NCBI GenBank assembly: GCA_021014945.1
Contig: MU266343.1
Coordinates: forward strand, 62,001-126,000
Direction of reading: 5' to 3'
Origin: Leucogyrophana mollusca
Lineage: Eukaryota > Basidiomycota > Agaricomycetes > Boletales
DNA: 64,000 bases
The stretch's first letter is position 1. Each line of letters opens with the position of its first letter. The translations under genes and the position numbers were made by a program. Below, piece after piece: positions 25,201 through 36,900 of the stretch. The notes beneath the pieces were generated by a model. It had not been told where the DNA came from, did no database searches, and worked only from the letters and a program-made list of their open reading frames with translations.

Positions 25201-27709
25201 CAATAGCGTCTCCGAGAAGCCCACCTTCAAGATGAACGATGTCTTCTCATGGCAGCACATCCAGTACGTGGTCCCCATCTCGGGAGGAGAACCGCGGAGG
25301 CTTTTGGACGACGTCTCGGGATATGTCGCGCCGGGGAAGCTGACGGCTCTGATGGGCGAGTCTGGCGCGGGAAAGGTGAGCTGACAACTGTTCCGCAATA
25401 TGGACATCATTCAAATTGCACAAAATACAGACCACCCTGCTAAATGTGCTGGCGCAACGCACTGGGACCGGGGTTATACGTGGTGATCGGTTCGTCAATG
25501 GGCAACCTCTCCCGGCTGATTTCCAAGCGCAGACGTATGCATTTATTCTTGTATCATCCTTCATTCTCGAAGCTCATTTTGGTTTCCAGAGGGTATTGTC
25601 AACAGATGGATACGCATATCCCCCAGACCACTGTTAGAGAGGCCCTTCTCTTTTCTGCGAAGCTAAGGCAGCCCCAGTCTGTATCATTAGCAGAAAAGGA
25701 GGCTTAGTACGTGCCCTGACTCTTGCTGTTAGACGATCCGAATCTCATCTGCTTTGTGTAGCGTCGAAAAGTGTCTGAAGATGTGTGGTCTAGAAGCCCA
25801 TGGCGACGCTATCGTTGGGTCTCTTGGGGTGGAGCACCGTAAACGGACTACCATTGGAGTGGAACTGGCAGCTAAGGTATGTTTTCCTCGAAGCTGAACG
25901 AGACACAATCTCACCGATATACCCAGCCAAAATTACTCCTCTTTCTGGACGAACCTACCTCAGGGCTCGACTCCCAGTCCGCATGGGCAATAATGACGTT
26001 CCTGCGCGAGTTGGCAGACAATGGGCAAGCCATTCTGTGCACGTGAGACAAACTATACTGTTGCTTCAAGATTCGTGCTCACGACTTACGTCTTCCTATA
26101 GCATCCACCAGCCTTCTGCCGAGCTTTTCCAGGTATTTGACAGGCTGCTCCTTCTTCGCAAGGGAGGCCAGACCGTCTACTTTGGCGACATCGGCGAAAA
26201 ATCAACCACGATGCTCGAGTATTTTGAGAGGAACGGTGCTGTTCATTGTGACCCCGCCGCGAATCCGTAAGTCCAAAGTGAATTGAATAAACCAGGCGAT
26301 GAGCGTGCTCACAATTGAGTCAGTGCCGAGTACATGCTCGACGTCATCGGCGCTGGTGCAACAGCCTCGACATCCGTCGACTGGCACGACGTCTGGAAAC
26401 GATCCCCTGAAGCATCCTCCCTCCAAACCCAAATCGAAGAAATCCACACCCAAGGCCGCGCGCACGCCGTTGCTCACACCGAACGCCATTCAGAATTTGC
26501 CACATCGTGGATTTACCAGCTCCTCGTACTTACACAACGTGGTTTCCAGAGCTACTGGCGTAACCCGACCTATTTGATGGCGAAGCTTGTGCTGAACATC
26601 GCCGGAGGCTTGCTCATCGGATTCACATTCTTCCGAACGAATGACAGTCTCCAAGGGACGCAAAACAAGCTCTTCGTGCGTGCTTTCGTCATTTTTTGTG
26701 GCGGTACAGCTCTCTGACATTTATACCTTTGTTTTCAGTCGATCTTCATGGCTACCATCCTTTGTGTCCCTCTAGCTCAACAACTCCAGGCCATATTTAT
26801 CGACGTGCGGACCATCTACGAAGTGCGCGAGCGTCCAAGCAGGATGTATTCTTGGACCGCACTCATTACCTCGCAAATCCTCATTGAGATTCCATGGAAC
26901 ATCCTCGGTTCATCCCTCTTCTTCCTTTGCTGGTACTGGACGGTTGGGTACGAGTCCGAAAGAGCAGGATATACGTACTTGACGTACGCTATTGCGTTCC
27001 CGTTGTATTACACGACGATTGGACAAGCGATCGCGGCAATGGCGCCGAGTGCTGTGATCGCTGCGCTTTTGTTCAGCACGCTGTTCTCATTCGTCATCAT
27101 CTTGTGAGTTTTCGCTCTTGGAAAGATTCCAGAAGCGTATAGCTAACGTGATGCTACAGTAATGGTGTCTTGCAACCTTTTGCAGAGCTAGGCTGGTGGC
27201 GATGGATGTACCGAGTTTCTCCATTTACATATTTAGTGGAAGGCCTTCTAGGACAAGGTATGTCCAGAGATGAGCTCTCCCGATACTCGTATTAATATCT
27301 ATACAGCGATCGGTGGTCAACCCGTCACCTGCACATCAACCGAGCTCGTAACTCTCGTTCCACCGGCCAACACCTCCTGCGCCACATACATGGGTCCATT
27401 CATCTCCACCGTCGGTGGTTACATTGTCACCACCAACGACGCGTGCCAGTACTGCCCATACCAGACGACGGATCAGTTCCTGCTCAATAATTTCAATATC
27501 GAGTACAGTCATCATTGGCGGAATTTGGGGATTGTTCTAGGCGTCGTCGTGTTCAACGTAAGTTATCCCGCGGTATCATTGAGATGGACAGGGAAACTAA
27601 TCCTCATGATATACAGGTGGTTGCAATTTTTGCGCTCACATATATGTTCCGCATCCGCACCAAGAGTATCTTCCAGTCTCTCAAGGAGACCTTTAGCAAG
27701 ACCAAGTAG
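22233..27709 (+). CDS. PDR-type (ABCG) full-size ABC transporter
   Basis: Plasma-membrane drug/lipid efflux pump of the fungal pleiotropic drug resistance group, topology NBD-TMD-NBD-TMD. Start ATG 22233 ([12 protein letters not shown]), stop TAG 27707-27709; about 20 short introns. NBD1 shows the degenerate PDR Walker [10 protein letters not shown] (Cys for Lys), signature [14 protein letters not shown] and [15 protein letters not shown]1 contains [15 protein letters not shown] and [18 protein letters not shown]2 has canonical Walker A GESGAGKTT, degenerate signature [15 protein letters not shown] and [13 protein letters not shown], followed by [16 protein letters not shown]2 contains [30 protein letters not shown] (PDR motif) and a Cys-rich extracellular loop. 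The asymmetric pair of ATP sites is normal for this family. Each intron I checked restores frame; I see no lesion. Confidence 0.94.
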
Positions 27710-28042
27710 ACGATCCTTTAATGAATGGACGATGGACCCGGATAGAGGAACCACACAATATTACCTTAGAATTAGACCCTTAGACACTAATATCATCATC
27801 CAATGTAGAATATCTTCAAGTACGGTAACAATGCAGACTCTCAGACCACTAGACTCAAAATACTACTAGTTGCACTGTGCGACGCGATGTCTGGATAAAT
27901 GCTTGGAGTTGCATCGGTAATCCCCCCCCTAGGGCACGCCACCGTGGAGGGAAGGTAGGCATTTTTTCTTTAGTGCATCAGTCATAGGGAACAAGCCAAC
28001 TATGTCAATGCTAACATTACAGGTACATGGATCGGTCGGAAT
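27710..28042. other. Intergenic region between convergent ABC transporter and secreted protein
   Basis: About 330 bp of AT-rich sequence between two 3' ends, likely carrying both terminators. A CCCCCCCC run at 27926-27933 is the only marked feature. Confidence 0.4.
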
Positions 28043-28521
28043 TTAATTGATTTTGGGCCGGGCCTCGTTGTGAACCACGAACGACCCCACGTTCAAAGGA
28101 GTCTTCGTGTAACCCTTCGGGTCAAAGATACCATCTGGAAGAACAAACAAACTCAATACTGAATGCCCATGTAATAGAGGCTAGAATACATACGCTGGAT
28201 ATGTTCTGTGCAGTTAGAATCCTTGAAGAATTCCACCCCGACGGCGTACGTCCTCTTCGCCGCGCCGGCGAGGACAAACGAGTTGACGTTTCCGCCAGTG
28301 CGCCATAGGTGGTGGCACCCCGATTGCTTCTTGATGTCGTCTGCGAGTGCGACAGAAACGTAGTCGTGTACTTTGCCAGTGCAGTCATTGCTAGTCCACG
28401 ACTTGAGCGCCCAGCTGGCGCTGTGTGCGATGGGGATTTTGTTGTCGCAGGGAGTCTTCATGGGGGAGGCGACGACGGCAACGGCGGCGAGAAGGGCAAC
28501 GAGGGCGTTTGTGGCGAACAT
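28043..28521 (-). CDS. Small secreted cysteine-containing protein
   Basis: Two exons: 28521 down to about 28191, then about 28132 to 28043, joined at HIQ|HGIFDPKGYTKTP; about 140 residues. MFATNALVALLAAVAVVA is a clear signal peptide with a likely cut before SPMKTPCDNK. The mature protein is small with about four Cys (in PCDNK, NDCTGK, SGCHHLW, SNCTEH), so disulfides are likely. I do not recognise the family. Size, secretion and lineage make an effector-like or cell-surface role possible, but nothing here shows it. A TATA box sits 66 bp upstream of the ATG. Confidence 0.75.
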
Positions 28522-28586
28522 GGTGCTTGTAGGGTGGATCTAGGGGACAAGGATCAGTGTGGGGTGAGGAAGGAATGGGGGTTGCA

Positions 28587-28594
28587 TATATATA
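28587..28594 (-). promoter_or_regulatory. TATA box of the small secreted protein gene
   Basis: An alternating TATATATA element 66 bp upstream of the start codon at 28521 on the minus strand, a typical distance for fungal core promoters. Confidence 0.45.
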
Positions 28595-29211
28595 CCTGAG
28601 GACTCGAGATCTTTGGTGATGTGCTGCTGTGGACGGTAATGCATTCGTATTTATAGTGGACTCGGGTGACCCACTTACCGCTCGGCGCGAGCTTACATTG
28701 TGAATAATGAATCGACTGTCAACTGTTAGCTGGTGTTAGCGTGGTCGATTGAAAAGCAGACAACATATCAACATATGTATCCACGACGTGATGTGTCCCT
28801 CACCCACTTACGGTTACCCGACGGCGTTGGCAGTGCTGACCGGATCATCGGCTTCAACGTTCAAGTTCGCTATGCGGCCATATCGAAGCGAGTGACCAAC
28901 GAGGCATTGATTGTCTCTTGGGTGGGGTGTACATGGCGAAGAGGACTGGCGGCCCAGCGCGACGATAGCAGCGGACGATGTGAATGCAGCGGCTGAGGCT
29001 TGCCAAGAAGTGACCGACAGTGACACAGCTCTTGCCTTGACATGACCCACACAAGGACCAACATTGAACAGGTACGAATCCTAACAGCGAGGGTGGATGG
29101 CACTTGGATGGCTCGGGGTGGACAGCCTAGGTCTGTCACATAACCGAATTGACATATGCCTACCTGTCCATGCTTCGGACTCGACTTGGGTCTCCTCCGG
29201 TTTATTGATGA

Positions 29212-29281
29212 CATTTTGGCAGCGGGGTGAGGGACACCCGCATCAGTCTGACGCGGAGCGCCTCACCCCGCAGCCAAAATG
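29212..29281. repeat. 70-nt near-perfect palindrome (hairpin 1)
   Basis: Outer arms 29212-29232 and 29261-29281 are 21 bp each and complementary at 20 positions (one A-A mismatch at 29221/29272). The 28-nt interior forms a second stem, 29238-29245 with 29249-29256, pairing at 7 of 8 positions around a 3-nt loop. The whole would fold into one long hairpin as RNA or a cruciform as DNA. No gene covers it. Confidence 0.85.
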
Positions 29282-29347
29282 CAGCCGAAGCCGGCCCATG
29301 GGACGAACGGGTTTTCCGCCCCGCCTCGAGTCCAAGGTGGTGTGTCG

Positions 29348-29374
29348 GCGCATATTCTGTTGGTAAATATGCGC
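29348..29374. repeat. Short perfect inverted repeat
   Basis: Nine-base arms GCGCATATT (29348-29356) and AATATGCGC (29366-29374) around a 9-nt loop. The right arm overlaps the 12-bp perfect palindrome ATATGCGCATAT at 29367-29378. It could be a dyad protein-binding site or part of the palindrome cluster here. Confidence 0.6.
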
Positions 29375-29609
29375 ATATCTACCGGATCTACATGGGCCGT
29401 GCGGGCCTACCTGATATTTTGATCAGATACAAGCAAGTTAATGCTTCAATCTATTGGCGGCGTTGAGTTGCCGCTGAGTCGACTTACCTTCCCTTGACCG
29501 AGCAGTCAGAATAACAAGGAATAGCATCGCCGATCAGTGATGCCAATATATGGTAAATGACTCGAGACGGTCTGCGTTCGTACGGACTTGCTGAAAGTTA
29601 CAATGTCCA

Positions 29610-29672
29610 TCAATTGTCATCGACCCACCTGACCGAAACCCTTCGAGGGACGCAGGTTGGACGAACAATTGA
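29610..29672. repeat. 63-nt imperfect palindrome (hairpin 2)
   Basis: Arms pair from 29610/29672 inward: eight perfect pairs (TCAATTGT), a two-base bulge at 29618-29619, then ten of twelve pairs to 29631/29653. After an unpaired internal loop, the apex CCCT-TCG-AGGG gives four more pairs around a 3-nt loop. No gene covers it. Confidence 0.7.
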
Positions 29673-30221
29673 CGAGGCTGGGCAATGGAAAGATTCGGGA
29701 CCAATCATTATCGTGGGAGCGTAGCAAGCAAGGCCAAATAGCACTGCCCCAACGTCAACATCAGACAACACTAACTTTCAAATTCAAGGACGTTGGTGCA
29801 CGACCGTCTTGGTTGGATTGAAGAAGTAGCTCATCGTCTCATATTGTCTTCGCCACCAAGCTCCATGAGCTCCCCATGAAGCTTGACGTTGAAGACAATA
29901 GGAGCAAAGTGCTGGAGCAAAGTAAGGCACTTGTAAGCTTATTACACATTTGGTATGCCCTGTGTCCATGCCAATCAAACTCTGACCGCTGGGTAGTAGA
30001 ATATTCGTCCGATGACAGCGCTCGCTGTGTCTTTTGCCCAGAGCTCATAAGGATTCGCCAGTCTCCGTGTTCGTTGCCTGATCGTCCGTGCGCTCACCCA
30101 GAAAAGAACGACATATGATTACCGTAATTACAACCTCGAAGACTATGTACGGCGATTCACAAGACCCGAAAGCTAATATATAATAGTGGTATAACAACGT
30201 TAACGTTCAGCACCGGAGGGT

Positions 30222-31291
30222 TCAGAAAACACCAAAGAAAGCCAAAAGCACAGCACCCGCGAACCCACCCCCAACACCGCCAGCAACTCTGCCCGCACCG
30301 GAGGTACCAGAGCCCGTAGCACTGGCCGACGCGGACGTCGTAGACGCAGCCGTGGAGTGTGTCGATGGAGCCGTGCTGGTCGTGCTGACAACAACGAGGC
30401 TAGTGCTCGAACTCGAACTCGCGGTCGAGCTGGACGCGGTACTGGATTGAGTGGCGACGGCGGCTGCGAGTGGAAGAAAGGTTATGATAGTTCGGGATAT
30501 CTGGTGAAACGAGGACTTACATGCGTTGTTTTTCGCTTCTACACCATCCCAGAAGCCGTTCTAGGTGACGAGATTAGTCTGCAGTCGAGCAGCAGCACGA
30601 AGAGGGGAGACATACGACAAGAGGCATGTACGCCCATGGCGGGATCGTGGTACCAGAGGCTATACTAGCTGGCCATCTACAGGAAGTCAGAAACCACCCA
30701 GCTACGCTGAATCGGAGGATGGTTCTTACTGCTGGTACACGGTATCGTTGGCGTAGCAGTTGTCGGTCCACTCGCTCCAGCTGAAAGACAATTTAGGGGT
30801 GTCTCTTCCAATTGAAAGAACAGACGCACTATAGGAATGTTCCGTTCTGGCAAAGCCCACAGGCGCTTGCCAACCCATAGATCACGGTGTTGCAGGTGCA
30901 TTGGGTCGACTGGGCAGCAGATGGCCCGACATAGTACGAATCAGGGCCAGTCGTGTTTTTCAGTGGCGGGTATGAGATGCCACCTGCCAGACACCAAAGG
31001 TGAGTAACACCGTCATATCGAATCCGTGAAGAATGAAGCACGTACTCTGGCTGCACGGGTTCGCAGCGAACAAGTCATTGGCGACCTGGCAAGGGTCTTG
31101 TCCAAGGCTGTTTGTCGCCTGTTATTCGAGAAACGCGTCAGACAGCACGCGTCGGTCCATAACACGAGACGCACCCATCCGTAACCAGAGGAGGCAAGGC
31201 ATTGCCCAGCGCTGCCTTGAGCGAGTGCTCCCTGCAACCCCGCGAGTGCCAGTGTGGCAACGGCCAAGACTCGTTCGGACAGACGGTACAT
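30222..31291 (-). CDS. Secreted Ser/Thr-rich, probably membrane- or GPI-anchored protein
   Basis: Start ATG at 31291, stop TGA at 30222. MYRLSERVLAVATLALAGLQ is a signal peptide ending near GALAQG. The mature N-terminal domain carries paired cysteines: QCLASS, QDPCQVAND, NPCSQ and QCTCNTVIYGLASACGLCQ. Then comes a Trp-containing segment (SEWTDNCYAND). The C-terminal 80 residues are a Ser/Thr/Ala stalk (SSSTASSSSSTSLVVVS) and a final hydrophobic helix (GGGFAGAVLLAFFGVF) that ends the protein, as in GPI-anchored or tail-anchored cell-wall proteins. About five introns; those between 30800 and 30480 are placed only roughly. The C-N-T-V-x-Y pattern with clustered Cys recurs in many unnamed Agaricomycete secreted proteins as I recall them; function unknown. 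Confidence 0.72.
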
Positions 31292-31365
31292 CGTGGACGA
31301 GAAAGAAAGAAGAAAAAAGCGAAAGGATGGTCCTTATGATTAGTGCGATGGAATACGCGCAGTGC

Positions 31366-31371
31366 TTTATA
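31366..31371 (-). promoter_or_regulatory. TATA box of the Ser/Thr-rich secreted protein gene
   Basis: TATAAA on the minus strand, about 75 bp upstream of the start codon at 31291. Confidence 0.4.
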
Positions 31372-32685
31372 CCTGTAAAATTTGTATTTGCATCCCATCA
31401 CCAGGGGTGAAGCCCCTTGACCTCGTAACTTTGGTCGCTCTTGGCTTCTGATTCGGCGCTCGAAGCTCGCGCCCATAACGGGGCGATTAGCGAAAAGGGA
31501 CCCGTGGGATTGATATGTAGTTACACGATCGATCTTACGAGAAGTGATGAGGGCGTGGGGAACGGATTCCCTGATCATCAATGCGATGGCTGAATATCCA
31601 CCCCACAAGATCGTTTTCTTCGAGAGGGAACAGATGCCAGTCAGCATTTAGGGCCACCAAATGGAATGTCCTGTGTAACGAGATGAAGACTGCGATGACA
31701 CGGTGTCACCAAGACGATGAGGTGAGCTGGTAAGCCGTGTCTGCTGATGTGCCAAGCTTCATGATTAGGCATGAATGACGCTATGCAGCGGCTAGCGGTG
31801 TCGCCTCGAGCTTAGGTCCGACATCAGGGGTCAGATTTGTACGCGCAAGGCCAGACCGGTGTCTTGACTCTTGATCGACACATCATCCTGCCCTTGGGAT
31901 TACCAGGTTTGACTGAAATTGGATGAAGTGTACGCTGCGACTGGATGGGGAACCGCTTTGTTGCACTGCCTTTGTTGCCGTCAGAGGAAACACGGTTGAG
32001 CGCTCGTGTTGTGTTCTGGGAATGCAGATGCCATGATTCGGCGCTTTCCCGTGGAGCGCTCGTCAGTTTTGAGTCGTTCGCCGTCGAGAAACATATATAG
32101 GGTCCCATTGTGATCTGAGTTGTTGGCCTGAGTCCGCCTGGGTGCAGTACGAGGCTGACTGTTGCTCAGAGTGACCACTAGATCTGAGATGAAAGAGCGA
32201 GTGGACAGCCTTCAGCACGAACGAGGCTTTAAGTTCAAGCCGGCGCTCCCATTGAACGAGTTCCTGAGTATGTACTTTCACGGAAGTGTACCAGGGTCGG
32301 ACTGGGGACGGAAGGACATGGCAATTCGTGATGCATGCTGATGTGCTCTTGCTCGCATACGTATAAGTACAAGCTGCCCAACTTGCAGACTAACACTACT
32401 GTGTGTCTCCTTGTGCTGATTTTCACGACCCAGAGCTTTCAATAACGACTTGCCGCCTCCTGATCGCGATGCGTAACGAGTTGGGACCCCCAACCCCGTC
32501 GTTTTTGCAAACAAAGGTGACTCATCCATCGACAAACAGCAACGGACGACCGGGTTTGAAGGAGTTGGAACAGACAAGATCATGCAAGCGTCACCAGATT
32601 GGTCCTCAACGACACCGACGCCTCCCAGTGATTGTCAGGATGTCCTAAATCCCTCGAGTAGTGCGTCGGATAGTGAATCGAGTGA

Positions 32686-32747
32686 ATTGCGCCTAATGCA
32701 GCCTAAGTGCAGGATTACGCCTGCGCTCAGGCTGAATCAGGCGCAAT
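32686..32747. repeat. 62-nt near-perfect palindrome (hairpin 3)
   Basis: Arms 32686-32713 and 32720-32747 are 28 bp each around a 6-nt loop (ATTACG), complementary at 24 of 28 positions. Three of the four differences between the arms are transitions. The arms begin ATTGCGCCT. No gene covers it. Confidence 0.82.
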
Positions 32748-33983
32748 CGGATGCGACGAGAAATGGGAAGAAAACGAGACTAATTACCAGGATCCATGAT
32801 AACAACTATTTGAGGGCCCAGGGGACGGACCGCACGGACACATGACATCACGACAGCTTGCCCCAGATGCGGTTTTGAGTCGGGTACGAACCCACCATAT
32901 CTGCATCTCAGGTCTTACTGGGTTTTCTTCGTGCTTGACTCATGGTTGGTGTGCTCATTGTGCGGTTGTCCTATTTCAGACTCGCCGTCGGGTTCGGTCT
33001 CGGTACGTCGACGCCTGCGGTTGTCGGTGCGTCATAGTCTTTGCCTTCGGGTCGTCGTCGTCATGGTGCTGTGCCGTCTCCGTTCGATATATACGACTTC
33101 CGCGACAATTCCGCGTTTGTAACTTGCCCGACGGTTTGTGATGGCCGGGTGAAAGTAATGGTTGACTGGACGCACGTGGGTGAAGGCACGGACAAGGGTC
33201 GAGGAGTGTACACGAAGGCCGAGGAACGGCGAAATGGTCGATCCGGCGCGCGCTTGTTGTATCCTCCGAGGACTGTCGCCGTTGACGCAAGGTCCCTGGA
33301 GACTGTCGTTGACTCTGGGTCCCCTGGAGTGTCGATCGTGTGAACACAGCCCTGGATTTTGACTTGGTAAGTGCTTATTGATGGATCGCCAGGATGGCCC
33401 GAACGTTCACGGTGGCGGTGGACGTGGACTTGAATTCGGCCTTGGAGCGTATAGTCCTCTAGACATGTCAAATACGGTTCCCGAAAGACAATTCCTTGAA
33501 CTTGGAACGTGGGAAACAACAAGATGCTGGCAGCAGGCGTTCAGTGTAACGTGGAGTGTAGCGCTAGTGAGCGTCATGGACGTACTTGTACCTACGATAA
33601 AGTGGGTCAGGAACGTGCCGGGATAACGGGAGTGAGCTTTGTCATTGTCAAGAGAGTCGTTCCGGGAGAAGATAACCGGGGTAGAGAAGGCGATGAAGAT
33701 AGTACGCCTCGAGGACGTGGCTGCTGTGTTTTTTTGAGTGAAGCGGGTAGACGATTTATGCCGGAATACGAGTATAAAATAACATAGGAAGAGACTCGAG
33801 TTCTTGCTCTTCCTTGGAATCAAGTTGGAGATTAAACCGAATCCACGGAGGAGGTGTGGCTGCTAACCGCAAAAGGCAACTGGGGCTTACGCGAAGGCTT
33901 GCAACCAAAATCTAAGTTTGTCTTTTCGCTTTGTGTTTCCTGACCCGCCGTCTTGAACGACGAGCTCGACGAGGTTGACGACG

Positions 33984-36900
33984 ATGAGCAGCCGGGCGAG
34001 CAGCGACGTTCCTTTCCTTCTCGAGGCGTTCCCTTCACCGCCGTCGCATATTCCGCCGCCGCCGAACCCGCCTCCGTCGCTGCCCCCATCTGCGCCGCTC
34101 CCGCCGGTCCCAGGGCCGTCCCCTCTTTCTGACCGCGACACCCTCCTCTTCATCACCTCCGCCACATCCACGGCCCGCCCCCGCCGCTCCTCCAAGCTAT
34201 CCCTCCTGTCTGCCCGCTCCACGTCCCCAGCCCCGTCCCCACCGTCCCTCTCCCCCACTGCAGCCACACATCCCATCTCCGCCAGACCCCGCAAAGGCTC
34301 TCTTTCGTCTCTCCTTTCCGTCCAGTCCTCTGCGTCTGCCCCGCTGCGCCCGCCACAGGGCGCTCACGCTCTTGCTATCTCAGAAGAAGTCCCTGCAGAG
34401 CTCACAGCATCCCCAGACTCCTTCCCAGCCCACTCCCCAGAACCCCTCTCACCCCGCCTCGATATCCCAGACGTCCTCCGCCCCAGCTTCACACGAAAGC
34501 CGGACCCAAATCCTAATGACTCTATCGCCAGCATTGACCTCAGCACCCTCAACGACGATACAACGGACGCGGATGACCACGACCATGCTCCTGCCACACC
34601 ACTTCCGTTTCCAAAGCCTAACCGCCCCCTTTCACCTGACGCCACCCGCGCGACTTCTCCAGACGTCACACAAATCATATCGGCAACTCCCCGCCCACGA
34701 AAACGCTCCGCCTCATCCCAGCCTCGTTCTCGTGTATCGAGCCTGAGTAACAACCACCGCACTTCCAATCACACTCACCGCTCATCCACCCATTCGAAGA
34801 AGGCCATAGTACGCAGCAGCAGCGAGAGCTTGATGCTGCCCTATGTCGAGCCCACTCCTCCTGTGTGGAAGGGGGACGAGAGGGAGGTAGAGCACGACTC
34901 GGACTCGAGTATCGACCTGCATACGCCATTGCCGTGAGTTATCTTGATATTGCTTTGTCTTGCCTTTGGTTCACTCTCTGTCCCCACACACTAACCCTAC
35001 CCTCACAGACACCTAATGCTCAGGCATGGTCTCCTCTCCCCGCACTCCAAGCTCCTTCCCACACCCGAGCCTACCCCCGACCCGGGTCGCATGAGCATGA
35101 TGTCCACGTTCTCGAACTCGTCCGCTGCTTCAGGGCTTTCCTGTACGTCTTCCTGTTTTTAGCTTGTGGTGGTCTGACTTATTGCCTTCCATGTACAGCT
35201 CTTTCTGCGGCCTCAACATCAGCCCTCTCCGTCGCCTCCATATCAACACTCAACTCTAATGCCTCCGCTACGTCAAAAAGCACGGTCCCGAAAGACGCGC
35301 GCGATACTCCACGGAGGCGCGTCCGCCACCGCGATGGGCGCCTCCTGAGAGGTGGAATTGGGCTGACCACTGGACTGGGGTGGAGTGACAGGTGAGTTGC
35401 GTTTTGTGTCCAGGTTTCATGTTGAGACGGTGTTCCCGCGCGGAGCGGAGAGCCCGTCGCTCAGTTTTTCGCGCTTCGTTGGATTGGCCTGGGGGTGAAG
35501 ATAAAGATATAGACCCTCATGCGTTGGTTTATAAGCCTTTTGGAATTTGATCTCGCACTGGACTGAGGTGCGGGATATGGCAATCACGGGCCCATATGTC
35601 GCACTTTAATGTGCCTCGGGGTGAACATTCGACCCTGTGCGGGCAGAAGAGCGCTTGTCTTCTCTTCTCGGAGTTTGCATTGTTCTTCTCCCTATTCCTG
35701 TCTTTTACTTTCGATTCCCATTTTTACCCTTCTCCTTTCTGTTTCCCGAATCCACGTCGTCTTCTATTTTCACGTTCCCTTTTCGCGCATCGGTTGTCCA
35801 TATACCGTGTCACCATTTACTAACTGATCCTTCCTCCAGCGAAGACGAGGATGCACCGTCCCCGCTCACGCGCCGCCTCTCGAGCCTCAACCTCTCCCGC
35901 CGCCCGTCGTCGCTCTCTACGCACTCCCACACATCCCATCACTCTGCTCCCTCACAGTCCTCCCTCTACAACCCCCATCCCTCCCCCCGCTCCACGCACT
36001 CACCACACCCCCTCTCGCGCTCCATATCACACAGCGTGCTCCGCGAAGCCGATGAATACGAATACGCGGAGTTTGAGCTGGACGAGTTTGGGTACGTCCG
36101 CGGGGGTGGGGCCGCAAGTGGGTGTGAGGAGGACGTCAACTCGAAAAGCCTCCCGAGTCGGGTGCTGCGGCGCGGGAGTGGGCGGTCGGCTGGCACGCGG
36201 TCGAGTACGTTTTCAGCTGGTGCGCGGTCGAGTACGTTCTCAGCCGGGGCGCAGTCCCGATCGAGCACATTCTCGGCTGGGTCGAGAGGAAGCAGGTACA
36301 GTGCTGCGTCTACGGGTGCGGTTGGAGGTGGCACGGGTCTCGCGTTGAGTATACCCGAGCATGAGAGTCTGGATGGGGTTACGCCTACGCAGGCTGCGTT
36401 CTCCCAGCCCCATGGTCGTTCATCGCAGGATCACGGGTATAGTCGTGAGGAAGATAAACCGCGCACTCCCTCTTCGACGTCTACGGCGTCCTCGCTGAGC
36501 TTGCCGTTCCCTGCTACTCCTGAGAGCGCGAATGGGAGTGGGTTGGACGCGGGAGGGGCAGGATGGAACAAGGACAAAGTCCTCCCGCCTCTGCCACCGC
36601 CTACGCCCAAGCTTGGTCTCGGTGCGTCTCTCTTGGACTCGAACGGAGGTTTGGGTGCGCCGTTTTCAGGTATGTACGTGGTACCCGGCTCCAGGCTTTC
36701 GTGCTGACGATCAGGAGCAGGTACGGGTGCCGCGACACCGAAGAACAAGTACCCGGCTAATCTGGGGCTGCGGATGCCTTCAGGGCTGACGATGAGGGAA
36801 AGATCTGGGTCCACTGCGTCTGTGGGTCGTCCGAGTAGGGAGGGTCTGCGCGGTCCCTCGCCAACTCCGGGCTATATGCGTGGTGCGCCTTCTCCAGCAC

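Larger units (their letters stand above)
28522..30221. other. Gene-poor, palindrome-rich region
   Basis: About 1.7 kb without a credible protein gene. The first 80 bp are the promoter of the small secreted protein. The rest holds three inverted repeats listed separately (29212-29281, 29348-29374, 29610-29672). This density of structure is unlike other gaps in the window. Confidence 0.5.
31292..33983. other. 2.7-kb gene-poor region
   Basis: The longest stretch in the window without a credible gene. Open frames are all short and have no family motifs. It includes the promoters of both flanking, diverging genes and the palindrome at 32686-32747. It may hold a noncoding RNA or decayed element, but I cannot show either. 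Confidence 0.45.

Noticed and set aside
33887..34294. Gly-rich minus-strand protein opposite the disordered gene
   Set aside because: It is the complement of Pro/Ser-rich codons; the plus-strand frame has consistent splice junctions and continues for several exons.
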